From the NCBI RefSeq assembly GCF_900637195.1, contig NZ_LR134356.1, forward strand, positions 1,612,001-1,676,000: a DNA stretch of 64,000 nucleotides, in the 5' to 3' direction. This document shows, one piece after another, positions 9,063 to 17,238 of the stretch (positions are counted from its first letter, which is position 1; every line of letters starts with the position of its first letter). The notes under the pieces were generated by a model. The model had not been told where the DNA came from. It worked only from the letters and a program-made list of their open reading frames with translations, and did not search any database. Both the position numbers and the translations under genes were made by a program. The DNA is from Mycolicibacterium aurum. GTDB taxonomy: Bacteria > Actinomycetota > Actinomycetes > Mycobacteriales > Mycobacteriaceae.

Positions 9063-9302
9063 ATGCGGGCCTGCGAGATGGTCACCGGTCCGCGCCATAG
9101 CCATCAGCGGCTGCTGAACCTCGGAGTAGACACGATCATTCTGCGACACCCGGGCACCCTCGCCGCGGATGAGCGCGGCCGGCTTGCAGAGGATTCACTG
9201 GCCCTTGAGCGTGGCGCACTCGCTGGGGCGGCCCATCGCGCCAACGGCACGGCGCAAGTAATTAGGACAGGTTCGTCGAAGCAGCGAGTGAGCACCCTAT
9301 GA
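9063..9302 (+). CDS. Small hypothetical protein, doubtful
   Basis: The 434-base gap between maleylacetate reductase and the citryl-CoA-lyase-like gene contains an open frame ending at 9302 with a 4-nt ATGA overlap to the next gene, which hints at coupled translation. The last 60 residues (for example LNLGVDTIILRHPGTLAADE) have plausible codon use, but I recognise no family. The start is unclear: 8925, 9003 and 9063 are all possible. It may be a short real gene, a gene remnant or chance. Confidence 0.25.
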   Translation: MRACEMVTGPRHSHQRLLNLGVDTIILRHPGTLAADERGRLAEDSLALERGALAGAAHRANGTAQVIRTGSSKQRVSTL

Positions 9303-10081
9303 GGACCCGAATTGCCACGACCAGGGCCGACGAGATCCTCATTCGAGGTCGCAATTTGGCCAAGGATCTCATGGGCGAGGTGGGCTACACCGACATGCTC
9401 GTGCTCACTGCGCTGGGTCGGCTGCCGTCGACAGCGGAGAAACGCATCGTCGAGGCCATCGCGGTGTCGGTGATGGATCACGGCCTGACCCCGAGCTCGC
9501 TAGCCGCGCGACTGACCTTTCTCGGCGCTCCCGAGTCGTTTCAAGCCGCGGTCGCGGCCGGACTCCTCGGGGCGGGCAACACCTTTCTGGGCGGTATGAC
9601 CGAGGTGACCACCCTCTTGCGGGCAAGCGCAGCGGGTCTTGACGAAGCGGCCTCCAACTCCGAGGTTGCCCAAGCCGCTGATGATCTCGTCACCAGCCGT
9701 CTCATGGACGGGCGCAAGATTCCCGGTCTTGGACACAATGTCCACACAGGTTCGGACCCGCGAGTGGACCGCATGCGGGCCATCGTAAAAGCCGAAGGAC
9801 AGTACGAGAGGCATTGGCGTCTACTCGACGCCCTGCCAGACGCCTTCGCGCGCCAAAAGCGTCGAACACTTCCGCTCAACAACGCCGGCGCGATCGGGGC
9901 GTCCATCGCCGCGCTGGGTTTTCCAGCGGAGATGGGCAGAGGCATCGCCTTGGCCGCCCGCGCAGGAGGGCTGATCGCTCACCTGCTCGAAGAGCAAACC
10001 GAACCAATAGCCAAGCAGGTATGGGAACACGTTCTGAACGAAGCCGACAACTTTGAAGACGAGGAAGCGAATCTTGGATAA
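9299..10081 (+). CDS. Citryl-CoA lyase / citrate-synthase-family protein
   Basis: A 260-aa short member of the citrate synthase fold. Active-site regions are present: GLGHNVHTGSDPRVDRM (second catalytic His region) and LIAHLLEEQTEPIAKQ near the end where the family has its acid and CoA contacts. Members of this short group are annotated as citryl-CoA lyases and would break or form a C-C bond next to a CoA thioester. It lies between maleylacetate reductase and the CoA-transferase and overlaps the latter, so it may cleave an acyl-CoA formed from a side chain or a 3-oxoacyl-CoA. That role is inference; no thiolase is visible in the window. Confidence 0.75.
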   Translation: MRTRIATTRADEILIRGRNLAKDLMGEVGYTDMLVLTALGRLPSTAEKRIVEAIAVSVMDHGLTPSSLAARLTFLGAPESFQAAVAAGLLGAGNTFLGGMTEVTTLLRASAAGLDEAASNSEVAQAADDLVTSRLMDGRKIPGLGHNVHTGSDPRVDRMRAIVKAEGQYERHWRLLDALPDAFARQKRRTLPLNNAGAIGASIAALGFPAEMGRGIALAARAGGLIAHLLEEQTEPIAKQVWEHVLNEADNFEDEEANLG

Positions 10082-10853
10082 GACTATTTCAGACGCTGCA
10101 TTGGCAATTTGCGCGATTCACTCGGGCAGCAGCATCGCCGTCGGTGGGTTCGGAATGTGTGGCGTACCCCTGGTCCTAATCAACGCGCTACGCGCCGCAG
10201 GCGTCGACAAACTCGAGATCGTGTCGAACAATTGCGGCGCACAGGGATGGGGACTGGCAAAGCTGCTGGCTGACAGACGCATTCGGCGAGTAATTGCCTC
10301 CTTCTTCGGCACCAACGAGGACTTCGCCCGCCAGTATCTGGATGGCCACCTCGAAGTAGAGATCACCCCGCAGGGCACCCTGGCCGAGCGCCTACGCGCC
10401 GGTGGAGCTGGCATCCCGGCATTCTTCACCCCTACCGGCGTTGGGACCGTCGTCGCCGAGGGCGGAATGCCGTGGCGCTATCGTCGCGACGGCAGCGTCG
10501 CCGTTGCCTCCCCGGCCAAGGAAGTGCGTAGTTTCGACATCGACGGTGGAGTCGCGAGTTTTGTACTGGAACGCGCGATTCGGACAGATTTCGCCCTCGT
10601 GCGCGCCATGCGCGGTGACCGCCACGGAAATCTGATCTTCCACGGAACCGCGATGAACTTCAATCCGCTATGCGCAATGGCGGGGCGCATCACGATCGCA
10701 GAGGTCGAAGATCTTTGCGAACCGGGTGAGTTGGCGCCCGACGAAATCCACCTCCCCGGGGTCTATGTCGACCATGTTGTCGAACTCACCCCAGAACAGG
10801 CTGCCGAGAAGCCCGTTGAGTTTCGCATGATCCGCGAGGAGATGATCGCATGA
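10074..10853 (+). CDS. 3-oxoacid (3-oxoadipate) CoA-transferase subunit A
   Basis: A 259-aa alpha subunit of the family I CoA-transferases: SSIAVGGFGMCGVPLVLINAL, VSNNCGAQGWGLAKLL, and GNLIFHGTAMNFNP. With the downstream subunit B it would move CoA from succinyl-CoA to 3-oxoadipate. The start is TTG at 10074, which gives the usual (L)DKT beginning and has GAGGAAG seven bases upstream; it overlaps the preceding gene by 8 nt. The 11-mer ATCTTGGATAA around this start also occurs at the TTG start of the acyl-CoA dehydrogenase (2263-2273). Confidence 0.9.
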   Translation: MDKTISDAALAICAIHSGSSIAVGGFGMCGVPLVLINALRAAGVDKLEIVSNNCGAQGWGLAKLLADRRIRRVIASFFGTNEDFARQYLDGHLEVEITPQGTLAERLRAGGAGIPAFFTPTGVGTVVAEGGMPWRYRRDGSVAVASPAKEVRSFDIDGGVASFVLERAIRTDFALVRAMRGDRHGNLIFHGTAMNFNPLCAMAGRITIAEVEDLCEPGELAPDEIHLPGVYVDHVVELTPEQAAEKPVEFRMIREEMIA

Positions 10854-11548
10854 CCTGGAACCGTGAGGACATCGCCCGCCGAGCCGCCGCCGAACTTCGC
10901 GACGGTGATTACGTGAACCTCGGAATCGGCATACCGACCCTGGTACCCGAATACCTGCCGTCCGATATCGATGTGATCATCCACTGCGAGAATGGAATCC
11001 TCGGCGTAGGAACGCATCCGACCCTCGAAGAGTACGACCCCGACATCATCAACGCAGCCAAGCACACGGTAGCTGCGCGAGACGGCGCCGCCTTCTTCGA
11101 CTCCAGTGCCAGTTTCGCGATGATCCGTGGCGGCCATCTCGACTTCGCCATCCTCGGCGCCATGGAAGTTTCGGCACACGGCGATCTCGCGAATTGGGTG
11201 GTGCCGGGGAAGCTGGTGAAGGGTATGGGCGGCGCGATGGATCTCGCCGTTGGCGCCCAGCGCGTGCTCGTGTTGATGTCACACGTGTCGAAAGACGGCA
11301 CGCCGAAACTCAAAACCGAGTGCTCCCTTCCGCTTACCGGTCCACGCGTCGTGGACCGCATCATCACCGACCTCGCCGTCATCGACGTCACTGACAACGG
11401 ATTCCTCGTCATCGATCTGGCCGATGGTGTGGACCCGCAAACCGTCATCGACGCGACCGGTGCTCCGGTGGCGTTCGCACCGGAGCTCGCCGAGAAGGCT
11501 AGCTCGGTGCGGCAGTCCGATATTCGGATACCGCAAAAGCAGATATAG
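10850..11548 (+). CDS. 3-oxoacid (3-oxoadipate) CoA-transferase subunit B
   Basis: A 232-aa beta subunit with the thioester-forming active-site Glu in HCENGILGVG and the glycine-rich YVNLGIGIPTLVPEYL and LVKGMGGAMDLAVG segments. It overlaps subunit A by 4 nt (ATGA). Together they activate 3-oxoadipate made by the maleylacetate reductase. Succinate- and acetoacetate-type relatives are close, so the acid accepted is inferred from context. Confidence 0.9.
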   Translation: MTWNREDIARRAAAELRDGDYVNLGIGIPTLVPEYLPSDIDVIIHCENGILGVGTHPTLEEYDPDIINAAKHTVAARDGAAFFDSSASFAMIRGGHLDFAILGAMEVSAHGDLANWVVPGKLVKGMGGAMDLAVGAQRVLVLMSHVSKDGTPKLKTECSLPLTGPRVVDRIITDLAVIDVTDNGFLVIDLADGVDPQTVIDATGAPVAFAPELAEKASSVRQSDIRIPQKQI

Positions 11549-11574
11549 AACTGCTTGACGAAAAGAGAGCGACT

Positions 11575-12441
11575 ATGGACAACTCGTTAGACCAAGCCAC
11601 CGACATTGTCGTCGAGGCATTCGCCAATACGCCGAATCTCCGCCTCCGCGAAACATTGATCTCATTGACCCGCCATCTGCATGATTGGGTCCGAGAGATT
11701 GACCCCACTATGGACGAATGGAAGGTCGCCATCGACTACCTCACCCGCACCGGGCACATGTGCGACGACAAACGCCAAGAGTTCATGCTTCTGTCTGACG
11801 TATTCGGAGTGACCAATCTCGTCGATCAACTGGAATCTCGGAAAGCCAATGACGGTGCTACAGAGACGACTGTGCTGGGACCCTTCCACATGGTGCAAAG
11901 CCCCCGACGCGACCTCGGCGCAGCGATCATGTCCCCGAAGGTGGGTGACCCGTGCTGGGTTGCAGGCCGCGTGCTCAACATCGACGGAACACCGATTCCC
12001 GGTGCCACCATCGATGTTTGGCAGGCCGATGACCAAGGTTTCTATGACGTACAAATACTTGACGAGGTCGACGTCGGAGTGGGCAGGGGATTGTTCACCG
12101 CTGACGAACAAGGAAGCTTCTATTTCCGCACTGTCGTGCCCGCCCCTTATCCAATTCCGACCGACGGCCCGGTCGGCGAGCTACTCATGGCCACGAACCG
12201 ACACCCTAACCGGCCCGCGCATGTCCACTTCATCGCCGAGGCCCAGGGTTACCACTCACTGACGACCCACATGTTCGTAGAAGGCAGCGACTGGATCGAG
12301 GCCGATGCCGTGTTCGCCACGAAGCGCAGCCTCGTCGTGCCATTCTCGTGGGTCGATGACCGAACTTCTGCAGCGGAGAAAGGGCTCCCGAATCCGCACC
12401 GAGAGGCCCGCTTCGACATTCACCTCGCACGGATGTCCTGA
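11575..12441 (+). CDS. Hydroxyquinol 1,2-dioxygenase (intradiol)
   Basis: A 288-aa intradiol ring-cleavage dioxygenase. It has the N-terminal helical dimer domain (about residues 1-100), then the catalytic beta-sandwich with VLGPFH, IPGATIDVWQADDQGFYDVQ (first Fe-Tyr), APYPIPTDGPVGELL (second Fe-Tyr) and RPAHVHFIAEAQGYHSLTTH holding the two Fe-His. The sequence type and the neighbouring maleylacetate reductase mark it as a hydroxyquinol (1,2,4-trihydroxybenzene) dioxygenase rather than a catechol enzyme; the product would be maleylacetate. It starts 26 bases after subunit B, after an AAAAGAGAG ribosome site. Confidence 0.9.
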   Translation: MDNSLDQATDIVVEAFANTPNLRLRETLISLTRHLHDWVREIDPTMDEWKVAIDYLTRTGHMCDDKRQEFMLLSDVFGVTNLVDQLESRKANDGATETTVLGPFHMVQSPRRDLGAAIMSPKVGDPCWVAGRVLNIDGTPIPGATIDVWQADDQGFYDVQILDEVDVGVGRGLFTADEQGSFYFRTVVPAPYPIPTDGPVGELLMATNRHPNRPAHVHFIAEAQGYHSLTTHMFVEGSDWIEADAVFATKRSLVVPFSWVDDRTSAAEKGLPNPHREARFDIHLARMS

Positions 12442-12662
12442 TGCCCACTGTGTCGATCGAAATGTTTCCTGGACGTACCCGCAGCCAAAAGGCAGATCTC
12501 GTAGCGAAGGTGACGGACGCTGTCGTCGACGCTCTTGGTGTCCAACCTGACGTGGTGAAAGTCAAGCTGTACGAAATTGCGCCGCACCACTCCGCGCAAG
12601 GTGGCGTACTCGCCAGCGATCGCCCCGGTGCAGCATTCGGCCCGCCCGTGACCGGCGAGTAG
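12441..12662 (+). CDS. 4-oxalocrotonate tautomerase-like protein
   Basis: A 73-aa tautomerase-superfamily protein. After Met removal Pro-1 is exposed (MPTVSIEMFPGRT), the catalytic base of the family, and residues 15-50 fit the beta-alpha-beta unit (KADLVAKVTDAVVDALGV). The start overlaps the dioxygenase stop by one base, so it is translationally coupled. A likely role is to tautomerise maleylacetate or an upstream enol/keto intermediate; the exact substrate is not known. Confidence 0.85.
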   Translation: MPTVSIEMFPGRTRSQKADLVAKVTDAVVDALGVQPDVVKVKLYEIAPHHSAQGGVLASDRPGAAFGPPVTGE

Positions 12663-12777
12663 CGGCCTCGTCTGACGTACTCCGAGGTGTATGCGAGAGA
12701 ACCGGTCGACTTGATCGAGGCCACCCTCATTCCCGGTAACTCGCACCAGCAAACGCGCGGCAGCAAGGAAAGAGTTC

Positions 12778-14412
12778 ATGGTGAAAAGCACGATGCAGGA
12801 CTTCCCGCTCACGATCCCAGCGATCCTTCGTCATGGCCTGCAGGTCCACGGCGGTCGCCGGGTCTTGACCCTGGATGCCGACGGTACAGCTCGCGGAGCA
12901 ACGTTCACCGAAGTTGGGCGCCATGCAGCGCAGTTGGCGCATGCTCTCCGTGAGCTTGGAGTGAGCGGTGACGGCCGCGTCGGCACCTTCATGTGGAATA
13001 ACCAAGAACACGTGGAGGCCTACCTCGCCATCCCGTCGATCGGTGCGGTGCTTCATACACTCAACCTCCGTCTCAGCGTTGATCAGGTCTCCTACATCGC
13101 AAACCATGCTCAGGACCAGGTCATCCTCGTGGACGGCTCCCTCATCGAACAGTTCGCCCCGATCCTCCCGAAGTTGCAAAGCGTCAAGTCCGTCATCGTC
13201 ACGGGCGACGCGGACACTGGCGCGCTAGAGGGCTCAGGGAAGACGGTGTATCGGTACCGCGCGCTTCTGGAGAACAGGCCCGCAGACTTCGAGTGGCCCA
13301 AGGTCGACGAATCAAGCGCCGCAGGTCTGTGCTACACCTCAGGCACGACCGGCAACCCCAAGGGTGTTGCATTCAGTCACCGGTCCACGTTCCTGCACTC
13401 CATGGCAGTGATGGCCAAGGACGGGTTTCAGTTTGGTGCCAACGACACCGTGCTCGCGCTCGTCCCGCAGTTCCACGCCAACGCGTGGGGATCCATCTAC
13501 GCGGCATTTATGGCCGGTTCAGAGCTGCTGCTGCCTGACCGCAACCTGCACTCCGAATCACTGGTCAGAGCAATCCACAATCACCGCCCGACCATCGCAA
13601 TCGGTGTGCCGACCATCTGGGCCGATATCGCGAATTACCTTGAGAAGCATCCGGAGTTCGACATCTCATCGCTCGAATTCGTCGCTGTCGGCGGATCTGC
13701 TGCCTCGCGACACCTGATGGAGGAACTGGAGAAGCACGGTGTCACCCTGACTCAGGCTTGGGGAATGACCGAAACGTCGCCATTGGCGGCGATTGCGCGT
13801 CCCTCGTCCACCCTGAAAGGGGAGGATCGCTGGAGGATTCGTATCACGCAAGGCAGACCCGTGCCTGGAGTCGAAACCCGCATCGTCGATGACGCAGGGG
13901 ACTCGTTGCCTCACGATGGGGTCGCAGTCGGGGAAGTTGAGGTGAGGGGTCCCTGGATCACCGGTTCGTACTTCGGCGATGACGACTCGGGCCGATTCCA
14001 CGACGGATGGCTCCGCACAGGGGATGCAGGCACCATCGATGAGAACCAGTACCTGACGCTAACCGACCGCATTAAGGATGTCATCAAGTCGGGCGGCGAA
14101 TGGATCTCCTCAGTCGAACTTGAACTTCTGATCGCCAGCCATCCTGACGTCGCGGAAGCCAGTGTTATTGGCGTGCCTGATGACCGGTGGCAAGAGCGAC
14201 CTCTGGCGGTCGTTGTCATTAAGGAGAACCACACGGTCACGCCGGAACAGCTTCGAGAATTTTTGAGCGACAAGGTTGCCAAGTGGTGGCTGCCTGAAAG
14301 GTGGACGTTTGTGGAGGCGGTGCCCAGGACGTCTGTGGGCAAATTCGACAAGCGTGCGCTTCGGTCGCAACACGCCGAAGGAGCCTTCCAGGTACTCGAG
14401 GTCCGCGGGTGA
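12778..14412 (+). CDS. Acyl-CoA synthetase (AMP-forming, FadD-like)
   Basis: A 544-aa ANL-superfamily ligase that activates a carboxylic acid through an acyl-AMP to its CoA thioester. Signature motifs: P-loop YTSGTTGNPKGVAFSH, AWGMTETSPLA, WLRTGDAGTIDEN with the hinge LTDRIKDVIKSGGEWIS, and the C-terminal Lys in TSVGKFDKRAL. AAGGAAAGAG precedes the ATG. It is of the medium/long-chain type; substrate specificity is not readable. Its place in the hydroxyquinol cluster suggests activation of an aromatic or side-chain acid, feeding the FadE25-like dehydrogenase and the citryl-CoA-lyase-like protein. Confidence 0.9.
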   Translation: MVKSTMQDFPLTIPAILRHGLQVHGGRRVLTLDADGTARGATFTEVGRHAAQLAHALRELGVSGDGRVGTFMWNNQEHVEAYLAIPSIGAVLHTLNLRLSVDQVSYIANHAQDQVILVDGSLIEQFAPILPKLQSVKSVIVTGDADTGALEGSGKTVYRYRALLENRPADFEWPKVDESSAAGLCYTSGTTGNPKGVAFSHRSTFLHSMAVMAKDGFQFGANDTVLALVPQFHANAWGSIYAAFMAGSELLLPDRNLHSESLVRAIHNHRPTIAIGVPTIWADIANYLEKHPEFDISSLEFVAVGGSAASRHLMEELEKHGVTLTQAWGMTETSPLAAIARPSSTLKGEDRWRIRITQGRPVPGVETRIVDDAGDSLPHDGVAVGEVEVRGPWITGSYFGDDDSGRFHDGWLRTGDAGTIDENQYLTLTDRIKDVIKSGGEWISSVELELLIASHPDVAEASVIGVPDDRWQERPLAVVVIKENHTVTPEQLREFLSDKVAKWWLPERWTFVEAVPRTSVGKFDKRALRSQHAEGAFQVLEVRG

Positions 14413-14571
14413 CAACAGTCAGGGATTGCGCCACCTGCAGTCGATCGCCCGACGACGCCTGCGTGGCGCGGCTTGACCTGGTTTCCAACTCCTATGGTGT
14501 TGTGCCCACGCGCGGGCGCCGAGGGTATCGGGTCGCCGGAACGTGGAAGCTCCGACTAAAAAGGAAATTCT

Positions 14572-15165
14572 ATGAAACCAGCGTTGTCCCAAGGATCCCT
14601 GGATCAGATCTTCCGGGAAGCTCGCACCTACAGCGGGTGGAAAGACACACCAGTAGGCGAGATTGTCTTACGTGAACTCTACGAACTGCTGAAATGGGGT
14701 CCGACTTCGGCCAATAGCAGTCCTGCTCGCTTCGTCTGGATCCGCAGCCAGGAAGCGAAAGCCAAGCTCGCCGACCTAGCGCTGGACAAGAACCGAGAAA
14801 GGATCCTCCAGGCACCGCTGACGGTCATAATCGGAAACGATCTCGACTTCGCGAGCGCGCTGCCAAAGCTCATGCCTCACAACGCCGCAGCAATGCAGCA
14901 AGCATTCGCGCGACCCGGAATGACTGAAGCGACCGCGCGGCGCAACGGCACCCTGCAAGGTGGCTATCTGATCATCGCCGCCCGGGCACTGGGGCTCGAT
15001 TGCGGACCGATGTCAGGGTTTGACAATGCCGCCGTTGATCGCGAATTCTTCGCCGGCACAAGGATCGAATCGAATTTCATCTGCAGCATCGGGTACGGGG
15101 ATCCGGCATCACTTTTTCCCCGCAATCAGAGGCTGACCTTCGATGAAGCGAGCCGCTTCGCCTAA
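14572..15165 (+). CDS. Nitroreductase-family protein, RutE/HadB type
   Basis: A 197-aa FMN protein clearly of the RutE group: [28 protein letters not shown], a [22 protein letters not shown] core and a [13 protein letters not shown] end, all matching RutE as I remember it. RutE reduces malonic semialdehyde to 3-hydroxypropionate; HadB-type relatives reduce other aldehydes, nitro groups or quinones. In this cluster it joins a luciferase-like enzyme, a RutF-like reductase and an alpha/beta hydrolase, the same four fold types as RutA, F, D and E. It starts 160 bases after the ligase, so it may have its own promoter. Confidence 0.85.
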   Translation: MKPALSQGSLDQIFREARTYSGWKDTPVGEIVLRELYELLKWGPTSANSSPARFVWIRSQEAKAKLADLALDKNRERILQAPLTVIIGNDLDFASALPKLMPHNAAAMQQAFARPGMTEATARRNGTLQGGYLIIAARALGLDCGPMSGFDNAAVDREFFAGTRIESNFICSIGYGDPASLFPRNQRLTFDEASRFA

Positions 15166-15176
15166 CTGCGGGCGCA

Positions 15177-15635
15177 GTGGTGGATGCCCAGCGGTTATCC
15201 GCCCTACGCGGCGTAGCGGACTTTCCAACACCGACAGTTGTCCGCATCTTGCCCGAGCCCCCGGTGATTCAGCCGGCACTGACTTCCGAAGCGCCGCCGG
15301 CCACTTCGGCCGTTGACCACCTTCGGATAAGCACCTGGGCGTACAACCCTGCCGGGCCACCCAACACCTACTTCGCCGACAACGATGGGGGCAAGAACGA
15401 CAAGGTCAGTTGGGAGTCATCCGCCGGGGGCTTCGACGTGAAGGGCGGGTGCACATCAACTGTGCGGGTAGAGGGCGGGGGCTATGACCATGCCGAGTCA
15501 TCCTCCAACTGCAGCGATTCAATGGGGTCGCATTTTGATGTCCCCATGCCCGGTACCTACACGGCCCGGGTGACTACATACCAGACGACTTCCGGGTATC
15601 AGCACAGTGACGATATCTCTTTCACCATTCAATAG
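15177..15635 (+). pseudogene. Secreted beta-sandwich-like protein, probably 5'-truncated
   Basis: An open frame of 152 aa whose last ~100 residues look like an exported beta-rich domain (STWAYNPAGPPNTYF, a two-Cys stretch, PGTYTARVTTYQTTS), but there is no signal peptide and the first ~45 residues look non-native. It begins 12 bases after the nitroreductase stop. This fits a gene whose 5' end was lost at a recombination point. It could also be a small intact gene of unknown function. Confidence 0.35.
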
Positions 15636-16117
15636 GCGGAAGATGGCGTCTGGCCACAAAATCCGGCCGAGGTATAGAAGGACCCGAGTAGTGGCACGTC
15701 CTGCCGCGATGACCGGCCCCCAGAACATTCCCGAGTTTGATCTAGGACAGAAGAGGTGGGGGGTTGCGGCAGTACTTTCCACACCGTTCGCAGGTCGTCG
15801 ATGACGGGGTCGGTCGACAGTCTGGCGTCAGCGAGACTGCTCCCAGAGGGGAAGTGGTTGTGGGTTGCGTTGGTGCGGGGAGCGCCGGGCAGGCGGCCAG
15901 ATTTGAGGCCCCGGCGATCACGGGGGCGAGCCCCGCGAGGTGCCACCGTCGATTGCGAGATGACGCTAGCCCGTACGGCCGCCGTCACGCGTGGCCGAGC
16001 TTATCTCTCGCCGCTGCGGGGGAGGCGGTACCCGAATCGCCGACGGCTCGATTGACATGGTGTGGCGCGGATTGACCGCGCAATCACAGCCCGTTCTTTG
16101 ATGCGGCGCTCTAGGTG
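15636..16117. other. Gene-free, decayed-looking DNA
   Basis: About 480 bases with only short overlapping frames and no domain I recognise. No inverted terminal repeats or transposase motifs were seen. Confidence 0.4.
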
Positions 16118-16756
16118 CTACTGCTGCGCATACTTCGATTGTGCTTGATCAAGCAGCACGTTCACGTTCTGCCGCATCGCCGCGCGAATGGCGTCGAGGA
16201 CCGCCGCCCCACTTTCAATTGATTGGGGGTTTTTGAGCTCGACCGAGTTGATCGCGTCGGTCGCGTCTGCGGTTTCTGCGAGCATCGCGCTAAGTCCGGA
16301 AGCCATGTCCGCGTCACGCGTGGGCAGTCCTGCGCCGAGGACTGCTCGGCGCACATCGGCCAGCGCCGTGCGATGCTGTGTCCTGCCGTCCGCGGCGATA
16401 TAGGACGCGAGTTCGGTGGCTTCCGCCGCATCATCGCGTACGGCGTACCAACGAAGTAGTCGCTCGACCTGTGCCTTGTTTGCGCGCATCCAGATTGCAA
16501 CACAGTGCGACACGTGGACGACGGCCGCCCTCACTTTGTCGTCGTGGGCCTCGGCGCGGTCCGCTACGTAACGTTCCTCGGAGCGCTTGAGTGTTCGCCA
16601 ATTCCAATAACTTGCAGCGATTATCGCTATTACACCCTGCAATGGCGCGGGTGCTACCCCAAGCTTGAGTCCAGTGAAATGAGTCAGCCAGGAGAAATGT
16701 GCACTCTGCGCGCATTGAAAAAGGGTACCCGCGACACCTAAGAGGTGACTGATCAT
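16118..16756 (-). CDS. Hypothetical protein with one or two membrane segments
   Basis: A 212-aa protein on the minus strand. The first ~50 residues hold hydrophobic stretches (including APLQGVIAIIAASYWNWRTL, then basic residues), followed by an Ala-rich helical region containing HDDKVRAAVVHVSHCVAIWM and long acidic/alanine helices. This suggests a membrane-anchored protein with a helical cytoplasmic part. I do not recognise the family. It is the last gene before the tRNA scar and points into the island. Confidence 0.5.
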   Translation of the reverse strand: MISHLLGVAGTLFQCAQSAHFSWLTHFTGLKLGVAPAPLQGVIAIIAASYWNWRTLKRSEERYVADRAEAHDDKVRAAVVHVSHCVAIWMRANKAQVERLLRWYAVRDDAAEATELASYIAADGRTQHRTALADVRRAVLGAGLPTRDADMASGLSAMLAETADATDAINSVELKNPQSIESGAAVLDAIRAAMRQNVNVLLDQAQSKYAQQ

Positions 16757-17153
16757 CCATGAGCCCCGACGTCACAGAACCTAGCTGTCGCACCCGTCGA
16801 ACATCCTTCAGGTCATCGCTATTAAGCCACCACTGCGTGTCGCCACGCGCAGAGACGGGGCCGCCAACTTTCTCGAACAAGCTGACATCTCGGCCGTGCT
16901 GCCGGAACATGATCCCCGCCGCCCCCTGCGACTCCGCCACCGGGTACCCCAACCCCCATCACCCCACGCCACGACGAAGGCGTAGTCGATGTCGAGAGCG
17001 CGGGACCGTCGCACCGGCGTGTGAACGGATTTGTGAACGAAACGGTGCGCAATGGGCCCGACGGTATCGACACGGCGTGACATGCGAGACGGAACCAGCG
17101 GCATACCTGCACTTCAGCGACGTATCCAGAGGGCCGAGACCGCGACCGGCTGT
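16757..17153. other. Spacer before the tRNA scar; possible remnant frames
   Basis: No intact gene. On the minus strand two frames could be joined by a one-base shift near 16950 to give a short protein-like stretch (DYAFVVAWGDGGWG then YPVAESQGAAGIMFRQHGRD), so a small broken gene may lie here, but the case is weak. Confidence 0.3.
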
Positions 17154-17198
17154 CTCATAACCCAGAGGTCGCAGGTTCGAATCCTGTCCCCGCTACTA
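17154..17198 (+). tRNA. 3' fragment of initiator tRNA-Met (att scar)
   Basis: Starts in the anticodon loop CTCATAA, then CCCAG (3' anticodon arm), variable loop, T-arm CAGGTTCGAATCCTG and acceptor 3' strand CCCCGCTAC. This agrees with the 3' half of mycobacterial initiator tRNA-Met as I recall it. The bases before it (GGCTGT) cannot pair with CCCAG and the CGCGGGG acceptor start is absent from the preceding 80 bases. Hence this is not a functional tRNA but a duplicated 3' end of the kind left at an attachment site. Confidence 0.7.
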
Positions 17199-17205
17199 GT
17201 AGGAA

Positions 17206-17238
17206 ACAGCCCTCGGAGAATACTCCGGGGGCTGTTTT
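17206..17238 (+). terminator. Intrinsic terminator after the tRNA fragment
   Basis: ACAGCCCTCGGAG and CTCCGGGGGCTGT form a 13-bp stem (one G-T) with an AATA loop, followed by TTTTC. It sits 8 bases after the tRNA 3' end, as expected for a native tRNA terminator carried on the chromosomal side of the integration point. Confidence 0.75.

Larger units (their letters stand above)
1..17198. mobile_element. Right-hand part of a putative genomic island integrated at initiator tRNA-Met
   Basis: Inferred from a truncated 3' copy of initiator tRNA-Met at 17154-17198 with the tRNA-type terminator directly after it, while no 5' half of the tRNA is present. Integration into a tRNA 3' end normally leaves the intact tRNA at one end and a 3' duplicate at the other. 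With this orientation the element lies to the left and continues beyond base 1. Supporting signs are a broken tetR, a 5'-truncated secreted-protein gene, an accessory RibBA and gene-poor DNA just inside the boundary. No integrase is visible; it would be expected near the other end. Confidence 0.45.

Noticed and set aside
16431..17104. A possible frameshifted minus-strand gene (GDGGWG joined to YPVAESQ)
   Set aside because: The join needs an assumed indel, both halves are short and no family is recognised.
17080..17198. A complete tRNA gene ending at 17198
   Set aside because: The anticodon 5' arm and acceptor 5' strand are missing; only the 3' half fits.
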